Below the pieces are notes generated by a model. The model was not told where the DNA came from. It searched no databases and worked only from the letters and a program-made list of their open reading frames with translations. Shown in pieces: positions 47,778 to 57,059 of a stretch of DNA of 64,000 bases (position 1 is the first letter of the stretch; each line of letters begins with the position of its first letter). The translations under genes and the position numbers were made by a program. Source of the DNA: Flavobacterium rhamnosiphilum (GTDB taxonomy: Bacteria > Bacteroidota > Bacteroidia > Flavobacteriales > Flavobacteriaceae). Where the stretch lies: contig NZ_SMLG01000007.1 of assembly GCF_004349195.1 (NCBI RefSeq), positions 1 through 64,000 of the forward strand, given 5' to 3'.

Positions 47778-49664
47778 ATGGGTAAAATAATCGGAATTGA
47801 TTTAGGTACGACCAACTCTTGTGTTTCTGTAATGGAAGGTAATGAAGCAGTTGTTATTCCTAATGCAGAAGGAAAAAGAACAACGCCATCTATCATTGCT
47901 TTTGTAGAAGGTGGAGAAATTAAAGTAGGAGATCCTGCTAAAAGACAAGCGGTAACTAATCCAACTAAGACTATTGCTTCTATCAAACGTTTTATGGGTC
48001 ACTCTTTTTCAGAGGTTTCTGCTGAAGCAAAAAGAGTTTCTTACAAAGTAGTAAAAGGGGACAACAATACACCACGTGTGGATATTGATGGTCGTTTATA
48101 CACTGCTCAAGAATTGTCAGCTATGACACTTCAAAAAATGAAAAAAACAGCTGAAGACTATTTAGGTCAAACTGTTACTGAAGCAGTTATTACTGTTCCA
48201 GCTTATTTTAATGATGCACAACGTCAAGCTACAAAAGAAGCTGGTGAAATTGCAGGTCTTAAAGTAATGCGTATTATCAACGAACCTACAGCTGCTGCAC
48301 TTGCTTACGGTTTAGATAAAAAAGGTAAAGATCAAAAAATTGCTGTTTACGATTTAGGTGGAGGTACATTTGATATTTCTGTTCTGGAATTAGGAGACGG
48401 AGTTTTCGAAGTATTGTCTACAAACGGAGATACTCACTTAGGTGGAGATGATTTTGACCACGAAATTATTGACTGGTTAGCTGCTGAATTCTTAACTGAA
48501 GAAGGTATTGACTTACGTCTTGATCCAATGTCATTGCAACGTTTGAAAGAAGCTGCTGAGAAAGCAAAAATTGAATTGTCTTCTTCTGCTGAAACTGAAA
48601 TCAACTTGCCATACGTAACTGCTACGGCTTCAGGACCAAAACACTTAGTTAAAAAATTAACTAGAGCTCAATTTGAAAAATTAACTGACTCTTTAGTAAA
48701 ACGTTCTATGGCACCAGTTGCTAAAGCGTTGAAAGATGCAGGTTTAACAGTTTCTGATATTGACGAAGTTATTCTTGTAGGAGGTTCTACTCGTATGCCA
48801 AGAATTGCTGACGAAGTGGAGAAATTCTTTGGTAAAAAAGCGTCTAAAGGAGTTAACCCTGATGAGGTTGTTGCAATTGGAGCAGCTATTCAAGGTGGAG
48901 TTCTTTCTGGAGATGTAAAAGATGTATTGTTACTTGACGTTACACCTTTATCTTTAGGTATCGAAACTATGGGTGGTGTATTGACTAAATTAATTGAGTC
49001 TAACACAACTATTCCAACTAAAAAATCTCAAGTTTTCTCTACTGCTGCAGATTCTCAACCAACAGTTGAAATCCACGTTTTGCAAGGAGACAGAGCTATG
49101 GCAGTTGACAACAAAACTATCGGTCGTTTCCATTTAGATGGTATCCCACCAGCGCCAAGAGGTGTTCCACAAATTGAAGTAACTTTTGATATTGATGCTA
49201 ATGGTATCATCAAAGTTTCTGCAACTGACAAAGGAACTGGAAAATCTCACGATATTCGTATCGAAGCTTCTTCTGGATTAACAGCTGAAGAAATCGAAAG
49301 AATGAAAAAAGATGCAGAAGCTAATGCTGATTCTGACAAACTTTTAAGAGAAAGAGCTGAAAAATTGAACGAAGCTGACGGAATGATCTTCCAAACTGAA
49401 ACTCAATTGAAAGAACTAGGTTCTAAATTATCTGATGACAACAAAGTTGCTGTAGAATATGCATTAACTGAATTGAGAATGGCACACCAATCTCAAGACA
49501 TTCCTGCAATTCAAACGGCTCTTGACAACATCAACGCTGCTTGGAAAAAAGCAACTGAAGCGATGTATGCTCAAGGTGAACAAGGTCAAGGTGAAGCACA
49601 ACCTCAAGGGGATGCTGCTCAAGGAGACAATGTTGAAGACGTTGAATTCGAAGAAGTAAAATAA
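47778..49664 (+). CDS. dnaK: Chaperone protein DnaK (Hsp70)
   Basis: A 628-residue cytoplasmic Hsp70 chaperone. The ATPase domain opens with [16 protein letters not shown] and contains the phosphate-binding [10 protein letters not shown]; the substrate-binding domain contains [11 protein letters not shown] and the lid, and the chain ends [12 protein letters not shown], the usual acidic EEVK-type tail. A Q/G-rich linker ([14 protein letters not shown]) precedes the tail. Full length. No dnaJ or grpE is adjacent. Upstream lie a sigma-54-like promoter and TGACA/TGTCA sites; a terminator follows. Confidence 0.98.
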   Translation: MGKIIGIDLGTTNSCVSVMEGNEAVVIPNAEGKRTTPSIIAFVEGGEIKVGDPAKRQAVTNPTKTIASIKRFMGHSFSEVSAEAKRVSYKVVKGDNNTPRVDIDGRLYTAQELSAMTLQKMKKTAEDYLGQTVTEAVITVPAYFNDAQRQATKEAGEIAGLKVMRIINEPTAAALAYGLDKKGKDQKIAVYDLGGGTFDISVLELGDGVFEVLSTNGDTHLGGDDFDHEIIDWLAAEFLTEEGIDLRLDPMSLQRLKEAAEKAKIELSSSAETEINLPYVTATASGPKHLVKKLTRAQFEKLTDSLVKRSMAPVAKALKDAGLTVSDIDEVILVGGSTRMPRIADEVEKFFGKKASKGVNPDEVVAIGAAIQGGVLSGDVKDVLLLDVTPLSLGIETMGGVLTKLIESNTTIPTKKSQVFSTAADSQPTVEIHVLQGDRAMAVDNKTIGRFHLDGIPPAPRGVPQIEVTFDIDANGIIKVSATDKGTGKSHDIRIEASSGLTAEEIERMKKDAEANADSDKLLRERAEKLNEADGMIFQTETQLKELGSKLSDDNKVAVEYALTELRMAHQSQDIPAIQTALDNINAAWKKATEAMYAQGEQGQGEAQPQGDAAQGDNVEDVEFEEVK

Positions 49665-49711
49665 TAATTTCCCGTAGAGACGGATGTGGTCCGTCTTTAT
49701 TGTTGATTTAA

Positions 49712-49743
49712 AAAACCGTTCGCCTTTGGTGAACGGTTTTTTT
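49712..49743 (+). terminator. Terminator of dnaK
   Basis: A 10-bp stem (49712-49721 with 49731-49740, aaaaccgttc/gaacggtttt), 9-base loop, followed by further T residues, 47 bases past the stop codon. Confidence 0.85.
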
Positions 49744-49756
49744 GTGGGATTAAATA

Positions 49757-49794
49757 AAAAACCCGACCTGTTTTAAAAACGGGTCGGGTTTTGT
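49757..49794. terminator. Second hairpin, probably a bidirectional terminator
   Basis: acccgacc (49761-49768) pairs with ggtcgggt (49782-49789), with A-run and T-run flanks and an almost complementary interior (one mismatch). Confidence 0.6.
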
Positions 49795-49810
49795 TATTAT
49801 TATTTATCAC

Positions 49811-49888
49811 GTAGAGACGCACTGCAGTGCGTCTCTACAATGTGCGTTTTTACAATAATGTGTATTTCTATATAATATGCGTCTCTAC
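49811..49888. repeat. 28-bp palindrome followed by decaying copies
   Basis: gtagagacgcactg and its exact complement form a perfect palindrome at 49811-49838. Its right half recurs as weaker copies: gtgcgtttttac near 49842, gtgtatttctat near 49860 and tgcgtctctacg near 49878. This type of gtagagacgc palindrome is common between Bacteroidota genes. Confidence 0.7.
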
Positions 49889-49913
49889 GTTGAAATCACA
49901 TCAAATACATCAT

Positions 49914-49953
49914 AAAAAAAAGGGAAAATGTTGTTGAACATTTCCCCTTTTTT
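49914..49953 (-). terminator. Terminator of the metalloprotease gene
   Basis: aaagggaaaatgtt pairs with aacatttcccctttt (one mismatch) around gttg, with a T-run on the minus strand directly after the stop region of the minus-strand gene at 49960. Confidence 0.8.
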
Positions 49954-49959
49954 AATTCA

Positions 49960-52533
49960 TTATTTAGGATCTAAAGCTTGTCCTATTCTAGAAATTAAAT
50001 CTTGTAAGTGATACTTACTCATTCGATCAGTCATTCTTGACGAGGCTAATTTCATTTCGTTTTTTAAACTATTCAATTGACCTCTGGAAATAGAAGGTAA
50101 GTCGGTTTGAGCTAAATTTACTCTTCTTGTCGTGAAACCGTAAGTTACACCTACAGGAACCGCTCTAACCATGGCTGTGCCTGGTTTAAGTAATTCGATC
50201 ATTTTGTCTACATACAATTTTTGTATGTTTCTACGATACAGATCAATTGAACCACTTCCTTTCAATTCAGAAAAGATTCCATTTTTTAAGTCACTTACTA
50301 ATTCATCAACGGAATAGTTGTTTTTATTCATAGAAGAAGTTTCTATAAGACGAACAATTCTATCTCCAGCCAATAAACTTGATAAGGTAGCATCTTGCAT
50401 TGCTTTGATTGCTTCAACACCGCTTTCTGGGTTTATTTTCGAAAGGATGTTTTGATCCAATAACCATTTTGGTGTTGTAAATAATTGAGTGTTCAAGAAT
50501 AAAACCGCATCTTTTTGGATACTTTTTGGAACTACTTCAAATTGATTTCCAGTCATGTCATACGTTTTTGGAGAATCATAGATTCCACCTACGTTTTTAG
50601 TAACATGTCCCATATATCTTCTAAATTGTCCTGTAAGTGCGCCATAAAGATTGTCTAGTTCAGCGTAGCTTTCCCCGTTTTCTTTAGTCCACTCTAATAA
50701 ATTAGGTAAAATTCTTTTCAAGTTTTTGATACCATATTCAGAAGCTCTCATCGCATTATCTCCAATATCCTCCGTTTGATATCTTGGATCATAAGGACTG
50801 GTTTCTGTACCAAACCATAAACGGTTATTTTTATAGGCTTCCTTAGTCATTTCATTCAACTTCGCTTTTTCCTCAGTTTCAGTTTTAGCTTCGTCAAAAT
50901 AAGAATATCCCCATTTAATGGCCCATTTGTCATAATCTCCAATTCTAGGAAATAAGGTTGTAACGCCATCTTCTGGTTGAGCCACATAATTAAAACGAGC
51001 ATAATCCATGATAGAAGAAGTATGTCCATTTTTTTCTTGGTACTCTTTGTCTCTCAGTTTTTCAACCGGAGTGGCAGAACTTGCTCCCATGTTGTGACGC
51101 AATCCCAAAGTATGTCCTACTTCATGAGAAGAAACGAAACGGATTAGTTCACCCATTAATTTATCATCAAACTTTTTAGATCTTGCCGCTGGATCTACAG
51201 CTGCAGTTTGAATTAAGTACCAGTTTCTTAAAAGGCTCATGATATTGTGATACCAACCAATGTGGCTTTCTAAAATTTCACCACTTCTAGGATCGTGAAC
51301 ATTAGGTCCGTATGCATTTTGAATTTCAGCAGCAAAATATCGTAATACTGAAAAACGGGCATCTTCCAAGCTCATTGTTGGATCATTCTCTGGCCAATAT
51401 TCTCCACGAATAGCATTTTTCCATCCCGCATTTTCAAAGGCAACCTGCCAGTCATCGATACCTTGTTTGATGAATTTTTTCCATTTTTCAGGAGTTGCAG
51501 GGTCAATGTAATATACAATTGGTTTTTTAGGCTCAATTAATTCGCCTCTTTTTTGTTTTTGAGCATCTTCTTCAGATTTTGGCTCTAAACGCCATCTCAC
51601 TGCAAATACTTTGGTATCTGATTTTTGAGATTCTTCTTCAAAAACATCATATTGGTTTGCAAAATATCCAACACGTGCATCAAATTCTCTTTTGCGCATT
51701 GGCGTTTTTGGCAATAAAATCATGGAGGTATTCATCTCTACCGTGATTACTCCCGCATCTAATCCGGAAGGTAAATTAACTCCAATTTGTGGTGTTGGAG
51801 TAGTTGAAATACGCGGAGGAGTGGTCGTAAATGTTTTTACACTTCTAATCTCAGTATTTATTGGGTAACTGCTTATTTTAGAAATGAATGATTTGTCTTT
51901 TTGAAACGTTTGTATATTTAACAATTGTTTCTTTATAGGATCTAATGAAAAAGTTTGTACGTCAGCATCGAAAGTGCTCGTTAAATCGATCACATATCCA
52001 GCATTATTTTTCCCGGTTGAATCTTTTTTGAAGGCCAAGATATCATAGTTTCCAATAATTGGATCTGAAGTTGAATTCTTAACAGCCTGAGCCATTGGCT
52101 TGTCTTCATCCGGAGACATGATAACATAGGTAACTGACCTAAGAAGAATGTTGTTGTTCAGCCCTTTTTCCCAACGAACAACTTGTCTGTTGATTTCTTC
52201 TCCTCCAAAAATTCCTCCTCCAGCAGGAGTTTTAGAATATCGGGTTATAGTCATTATTTCACTTCCTAAAAGGGAGTCTGGAATCTCAAAAAGATATTTG
52301 TCATTAATTTTATGAATGTCAATTAATCCTTTTTGCGTTACTGCTGTTGAGTCAATAACTTTTTTGTACGGTTTCGGTTCTTTCTTGCCGTCTTTAGCAT
52401 CAGGAGCTTTAGCTTCAACTTTAGCGGAGGCATTTTTATCGGCTCTTTTCTTTTTTTTGCTTTGTGCAAATGTGCCTTGAGCAAAACAAAATAACAGACA
52501 TGTAATAATTAAGGTTAGTTTTTTTTTTACCAT
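49960..52533 (-). CDS. Secreted DUF5117/DUF5118/DUF4953-type zinc metalloprotease
   Basis: An 857-residue exported protein with a signal peptide (about 1-23, ending TFA), followed by a lysine-rich stretch (24-57). DUF5118-like and DUF5117-like segments occupy about 60-330. The zinc site HEVGHTLGLRH at 470-480 is the extended metzincin motif, in the family called Met-zincin/DUF4953. Members occur widely in Bacteroidota, but their substrates are not known. No type IX sorting domain is visible, so it is probably periplasmic. It stands alone with a terminator. Confidence 0.92.
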   Translation of the reverse strand: MVKKKLTLIITCLLFCFAQGTFAQSKKKKRADKNASAKVEAKAPDAKDGKKEPKPYKKVIDSTAVTQKGLIDIHKINDKYLFEIPDSLLGSEIMTITRYSKTPAGGGIFGGEEINRQVVRWEKGLNNNILLRSVTYVIMSPDEDKPMAQAVKNSTSDPIIGNYDILAFKKDSTGKNNAGYVIDLTSTFDADVQTFSLDPIKKQLLNIQTFQKDKSFISKISSYPINTEIRSVKTFTTTPPRISTTPTPQIGVNLPSGLDAGVITVEMNTSMILLPKTPMRKREFDARVGYFANQYDVFEEESQKSDTKVFAVRWRLEPKSEEDAQKQKRGELIEPKKPIVYYIDPATPEKWKKFIKQGIDDWQVAFENAGWKNAIRGEYWPENDPTMSLEDARFSVLRYFAAEIQNAYGPNVHDPRSGEILESHIGWYHNIMSLLRNWYLIQTAAVDPAARSKKFDDKLMGELIRFVSSHEVGHTLGLRHNMGASSATPVEKLRDKEYQEKNGHTSSIMDYARFNYVAQPEDGVTTLFPRIGDYDKWAIKWGYSYFDEAKTETEEKAKLNEMTKEAYKNNRLWFGTETSPYDPRYQTEDIGDNAMRASEYGIKNLKRILPNLLEWTKENGESYAELDNLYGALTGQFRRYMGHVTKNVGGIYDSPKTYDMTGNQFEVVPKSIQKDAVLFLNTQLFTTPKWLLDQNILSKINPESGVEAIKAMQDATLSSLLAGDRIVRLIETSSMNKNNYSVDELVSDLKNGIFSELKGSGSIDLYRRNIQKLYVDKMIELLKPGTAMVRAVPVGVTYGFTTRRVNLAQTDLPSISRGQLNSLKNEMKLASSRMTDRMSKYHLQDLISRIGQALDPK

Positions 52534-52876
52534 TTAGTCAATGTATTAAAAAAGTTTATAATTGGTTTTGGTTAATAAGTAACATTTTTTGTGTTTTGTT
52601 ACTATTTATGGTCAAATTTATTGATATCTTTTTAAGAAAATGCCATTTTGAAGTGCAGTTTTATATAAATTAACACTATTTAACAATCGTTGATTAATTG
52701 CTTTTTCTATTTTGTAATATGATTTTTCTCATGAAAGGAATTATTGTTTCGAGTTATCTTTGTTTTTTTTAATACTAATTCAAACCCATTTTTTTCATTT
52801 TTAGAAATATCAAAAGTGCTGAAAAGCGATATTTTTGTAAAAGTTTTTCGTAATATTACTACATAAATAAGTTGGG
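52534..52876. other. Divergent intergenic region between the metalloprotease and corA
   Basis: 343 bases. Possible promoter boxes are TATCTTTG at 52756-52763 on the plus strand for corA and TAAATTTG (minus strand) at 52613-52620 for the protease, both without a good -33. A small inverted repeat (agtaac/gttact) lies near 52578-52603. No gene seen. Confidence 0.4.
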
Positions 52877-53947
52877 ATGAGAAAAATCAAGTATAAGAAA
52901 GGAAGGAAAATGCAACCTTATAATTTAGAATATACAGGTATTCATAAAAGTAAGGAATCGGAGATGCAATTGTTTGTTTATGATGATTTGAATCTTACCG
53001 AATATGAGGATTTTAAGGTTTCAGATTTAGATAAATATATTGATGAACAAAAAACAAATTGGATTAATATTCACGGTTTAAATAATGTTGATTGGTTAAA
53101 ATCGATTGGAGATTATTTTGAAATCGATAATTTCATGTTGGCCGATATTTTAAATACCGCCCGAAGAACAAAATTGGAAGAGTCTCATGATTTTTTGTTT
53201 TTTAATATAAAATCACTCTTGCCTGCGGAACATTCGGATAATATAAGTGTGGAACAAATTAGTTTTTTGTTAAAAGATGGGATTCTAATTTCTTTTCAGG
53301 AAAAGCGAAGTGACTTTTTTACCCATATTCGAGAACGCATTCGAACGCATTCAGGAATTGTCAGAACAAAGAAAGCTGATTATTTGTTGTACATTCTTCT
53401 GGATGCCATCATGGAAAATTTCTACATCACTTTAGAAAACGAGGAAGATAAAATAGAGGAATTGATTAATCTTACCAAGGAAAGTGTTGATCCCATAATT
53501 TTAGAAAAAATAGAGAAGCACAGGGATAATTTAAATTTTCTAAAACGCTCCATTATTCCACTTCGGGATTCTTTATATGATATAAAAAGTATAAAAGACG
53601 ATAACATATTTAATGTGATGGAAGCAGATAGTTTTAGCTTTTTTGCCCGATTGCATCAAAAGAGTTTGGAACTTTTAGAACAAATTGAATCCGATATGGG
53701 ATCTTTGGAAAGTGCGTCTAATTTCTTTTTTTCGGCACAAACGCATAAGATGAATGAGATTATGAAAACCCTGACCATTGTATCGGCGATATTTATTCCG
53801 CTTACTTTTATTGTGGGGGTTTACGGAATGAATTTTGAATATATGCCGGAACTCAAACGTCATTATGGCTATCATACCGTTATTGGCGCAATGTTTTTAA
53901 TAGTAGTTGGAATGATTGTTTATTTTAAAAAACGCCGTTGGTTTTAG
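52877..53947 (+). CDS. corA: CorA-type magnesium transporter
   Basis: A 356-residue inner-membrane Mg2+ channel. The N-terminal cytosolic funnel (about 25-290) has the family's long willow helices, and two C-terminal membrane helices follow, with the pore-entry motif GMN at 317-319 (VYGMNFEYMPEL). The C-terminus is basic (YFKKRRWF), as usual. The first 11 residues are very basic, and the second methionine (ATG 52910) is an alternative start. The pta gene begins 54 bases later in the same direction without a terminator between. Confidence 0.95.
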   Translation: MRKIKYKKGRKMQPYNLEYTGIHKSKESEMQLFVYDDLNLTEYEDFKVSDLDKYIDEQKTNWINIHGLNNVDWLKSIGDYFEIDNFMLADILNTARRTKLEESHDFLFFNIKSLLPAEHSDNISVEQISFLLKDGILISFQEKRSDFFTHIRERIRTHSGIVRTKKADYLLYILLDAIMENFYITLENEEDKIEELINLTKESVDPIILEKIEKHRDNLNFLKRSIIPLRDSLYDIKSIKDDNIFNVMEADSFSFFARLHQKSLELLEQIESDMGSLESASNFFFSAQTHKMNEIMKTLTIVSAIFIPLTFIVGVYGMNFEYMPELKRHYGYHTVIGAMFLIVVGMIVYFKKRRWF

Positions 53948-54001
53948 AAATTAAAAAGGAATGCATCCAATTAATTTGGAATTAAATTTAAAAATAAAAA
54001 A

Positions 54002-56095
54002 ATGAACAAGGCCATATACATTGCAACAAGCGAACAAAATAGTGGGAAGTCGATTATTACGTTGGGATTGATGAGTATGCTTATTGGCAAAATGGCCAAA
54101 GTTGGTTATTTTAGACCGATTGTTGAAGATTTTGAAGAAGGAGGATTTGACAATCATATTGAAACCGTGATTGGTCATTTTGGGATGGATATTGAATTTG
54201 AAGATGCATATGCCATAACAAAAAGTAAATTAATCAAAAAGAAAAACAAGGGAAAAATAGGAGAGGTTCTCGATTTGATTATTGAAAAATATAAGAAATT
54301 AGAAGAGCGTTTCGATTTTGTTTTGGTTGAAGGAACCAGTTTTACCGGAGAAGGAACAGTTATCGAATTAGATATGAATGTTTTGATTGCCAAAAATCTT
54401 GGGATTCCAACTATTATCGTGGGCTCCGGAGTGGGCAAAACATTAGAGGAATTGATAGATAGTCTTTACCTAGCTTACGATTCTTTTAAAGTCAAAGATG
54501 TCGAAGTTTTGGCTGTCATCGCCAATAAAGTGCAGCCGGAAAATATTGAGTTAGTAACCAACGGTTTAAAGAAAAGTTTGCCCGAAAGTATATTGGTCAA
54601 TTCAATTCCTTTGATTCATAATTTGAATAATCCAACGGTACAGGAAATTGTAAATGAGTTAGATGCTAAAGTTTTATTTGGCTCGGCACACTTGAACAAT
54701 CAAACCGGGAATTTTAGCGTAGGCGCCATGCAATTGTGTAATTATTTGTTGCATTTAAAAGAAAATAGCTTGGTAATCACTCCTGGAGACCGAGCCGATA
54801 TTATTCTTGGCGCATTACAAGCTAATGAGTCCGTAAATTATCCTACTATTTCCGGAATTGTTTTGACAGGGAATATCTTGCCGGAAATTAGTATTTTGAA
54901 ATTGATAGAAGGACTTTCTACCATTGTTCCAATTATTGCGGTGGAAGAAGGCACGTATTATATTACCAATAAAATAGGTTCCATTAAATCCAAAATTTAC
55001 GCAAACAACAAGCAGAAGATTGAAATTTCGATCAATACTTTCGAAAAATATGTCGACTTAGACAACTTGGCTGAAAAGCTAATTACTTTTGAAGCGGAGG
55101 GAATGACTCCAAAAATGTTCCAATATAATTTGGTAAAAAGAGCCAGACAACACAGGAAACACATTGTTTTACCGGAAGGAAATGATGAAAGAATCATTAT
55201 TGCAGCCTCACAATTATTGACGATGGATGTGGTTGATATTTCGATTATCGGCAACAAAAAACAAATTGAAAGTAAAGTGGCGGAATTGGGACTACCTTTC
55301 GATTTTTCTAAAGTACAAATCATAAATCCGATAGAATCAGAGCATTATGATGATTATGTAAACACCTATTATGAGTTGCGAAAAGCAAAAAATGTAACCA
55401 TAGGAATGGCTAAAGATTTAATGGAAGATGTCTCGTATTTTGGAACGATGATGGTGTATAAAGGGCACGCGGACGGAATGGTTTCCGGAGCGGCACATAC
55501 CACGCAACATACTATTTTACCTGCGTTGCAGTTCATTAAAACCAAACCCAATTCCTCCGTGGTTTCCTCGATATTTTTCATGTGTTTAGAAGACAGGGTT
55601 TCTGTTTTTGGAGATTGTGCCATTAATCCAAATCCTACTGCAGAACAATTAGCAGAAATAGCGATTTCCTCTGCCGATTCCAGTTTGGCTTTTGGTATTG
55701 AACCAAAAATCGCCATGCTTTCCTACTCATCCGGTTCATCCGGAAAAGGAGATGAAGTAGATAAAGTAAGAACTGCAACTGAAATAGTGAGAAGAAAACG
55801 TCCCGATTTAAAAATTGAAGGACCAATACAATATGATGCTGCAGTTGATATGAGTGTGGGTAAAAGTAAAATGCCAAATTCAGAAGTGGCAGGACAAGCC
55901 AGCGTTCTAATTTTTCCAGATTTAAATACAGGAAATAACACCTATAAAGCGGTTCAAAGAGAGACTGGTGCATTAGCCATCGGTCCGATGTTACAAGGAT
56001 TGAACAAACCGGTTAATGATTTAAGCCGTGGTTGTACGGTAGATGATATTATAAATACAGTCGTGATTACGGCTATTCAAGCACAAGGATTATAA
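54002..56095 (+). CDS. pta: Phosphate acetyltransferase (Pta)
   Basis: A 697-residue cytoplasmic enzyme that converts acetyl-CoA and phosphate to acetyl phosphate. It has the long layout: a BioD-like nucleotide-binding-fold domain at the N-terminus (about 1-220), a DRTGG domain (about 220-330) and the C-terminal PTA/PTB catalytic domain (about 370-695) with VLPEGNDERI and the signature SYSSGSSGKG. AckA, the partner enzyme, is encoded 965 bases downstream, with two small genes between them. Confidence 0.97.
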   Translation: MNKAIYIATSEQNSGKSIITLGLMSMLIGKMAKVGYFRPIVEDFEEGGFDNHIETVIGHFGMDIEFEDAYAITKSKLIKKKNKGKIGEVLDLIIEKYKKLEERFDFVLVEGTSFTGEGTVIELDMNVLIAKNLGIPTIIVGSGVGKTLEELIDSLYLAYDSFKVKDVEVLAVIANKVQPENIELVTNGLKKSLPESILVNSIPLIHNLNNPTVQEIVNELDAKVLFGSAHLNNQTGNFSVGAMQLCNYLLHLKENSLVITPGDRADIILGALQANESVNYPTISGIVLTGNILPEISILKLIEGLSTIVPIIAVEEGTYYITNKIGSIKSKIYANNKQKIEISINTFEKYVDLDNLAEKLITFEAEGMTPKMFQYNLVKRARQHRKHIVLPEGNDERIIIAASQLLTMDVVDISIIGNKKQIESKVAELGLPFDFSKVQIINPIESEHYDDYVNTYYELRKAKNVTIGMAKDLMEDVSYFGTMMVYKGHADGMVSGAAHTTQHTILPALQFIKTKPNSSVVSSIFFMCLEDRVSVFGDCAINPNPTAEQLAEIAISSADSSLAFGIEPKIAMLSYSSGSSGKGDEVDKVRTATEIVRRKRPDLKIEGPIQYDAAVDMSVGKSKMPNSEVAGQASVLIFPDLNTGNNTYKAVQRETGALAIGPMLQGLNKPVNDLSRGCTVDDIINTVVITAIQAQGL

Positions 56096-56166
56096 ATGCT
56101 AGTTTACCTCAAGATTCTGCTAAAAACAAAATTAAAATTTGACAAAGTTCTATTAATAATTTTAAA

Positions 56167-56484
56167 ATGATAAACTTTCAAAAAATAGAAATTAAAGATA
56201 AAAATGATTTTAAAAAGGTACCAAATCCATTTATTGGCTTAATAACAAAACAACATTTAGGGAAAACCTGCATTTCTTTTAAAACCGATAGAGATGATGT
56301 AACGTTATCAAGAGAGCTGAAAAAAATATTAAATAAGATCAATTTTGAAAAATCAAACTTATTATTTTTAACTAATAATTTAACTCTTGAAGGGGAAGAA
56401 ATTTTAAAGAAAAATTCAATAGAATACATTAATATATCTAATTTTCCTTGGACGGATGAAAGTTATATTTCAATCAGAAAATAA
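56167..56484 (+). CDS. Small protein of unknown function between pta and ackA
   Basis: 105 residues, no signal peptide or membrane helix. The sequence MINFQKIEIKDKNDFKKV starts a mixed alpha/beta protein; LLFLTNNLTLEGEEILKKN suggests a small Rossmann-like strand-helix unit. I recognise no family. It is AT-rich and lies 8 bases before the phosphatase-like gene, so the two are almost certainly co-transcribed. Confidence 0.6.
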   Translation: MINFQKIEIKDKNDFKKVPNPFIGLITKQHLGKTCISFKTDRDDVTLSRELKKILNKINFEKSNLLFLTNNLTLEGEEILKKNSIEYINISNFPWTDESYISIRK

Positions 56485-56492
56485 AGTAAAAA

Positions 56493-56822
56493 ATGAAAAT
56501 ATTATTTGTTTGCAGTAGGAATAAAAGGAGAAGTCGAACAGCAGAAAAAATATTCAAAAACCATAACTTGTTTTATGTAAAGTCTGCTGGATTTAGCGAA
56601 AAAAGCCCTGTCAGAATTTCTGAACAATTAATATTATGGGCAGATTTAATATTTTTAATGGAATATGAACATTCTAAAAGGCTTCGTCAATTATTTGATA
56701 AAATCGATTTGCCAAAAACGGAAGTTTTAAATATTAAGGATAATTATGAGTTTATGGACCAAAAATTAGTAAGTTTTTTAAATGAAAAAGTAAATAACTA
56801 TCTGGAAAAAATCAGCATCTAA
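56493..56822 (+). CDS. Low-molecular-weight protein tyrosine phosphatase-like protein
   Basis: A 109-residue cytosolic protein. MKILFVCSRNKRRSRTAE holds a CX5R loop (C8 to R14) followed by S15, as in low-molecular-weight tyrosine phosphatases. The later WADLIFLMEYEH and LNIKDNYEFMD (with an aspartate in the expected general-acid position) also fit. It is short for the family (usually about 140-160), and its loop is unusually basic, so activity is uncertain. It lies immediately after the 105-residue gene. Confidence 0.75.
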   Translation: MKILFVCSRNKRRSRTAEKIFKNHNLFYVKSAGFSEKSPVRISEQLILWADLIFLMEYEHSKRLRQLFDKIDLPKTEVLNIKDNYEFMDQKLVSFLNEKVNNYLEKISI

Positions 56823-57015
56823 TAGGTGCTTGGGGAGATTGGGGGTCTAGGCTTAATTTAAAGTTGGTTTTGTACTTTATAGTATTGTATTAAACGAAAG
56901 ACAAGCCTTCCTTAATCCTCAACCTCCGGGACTATAGTTTAAGAGTTTAAAAACTTTAAGCTAAATAGTAGAATAAATAGAAAAAAAGTAAACACAAAGT
57001 AATATCGTCCGGTCA

Positions 57016-57034
57016 CCCTTTCCTTCGGAGAGGG
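57016..57034. repeat. Hairpin repeat just upstream of ackA
   Basis: ccctttcc (57016-57023) pairs with ggagaggg (57027-57034; one G-T pair) around ttc, inside a sequence of the form tcaccctttccttcggagagggttggggagagg that is a common intergenic repeat in related genomes. It ends about 26 bases before the ackA ATG and could lie in its leader. Confidence 0.45.
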
Positions 57035-57059
57035 TTGGGGAGAGGAAAAAAATTATAAA

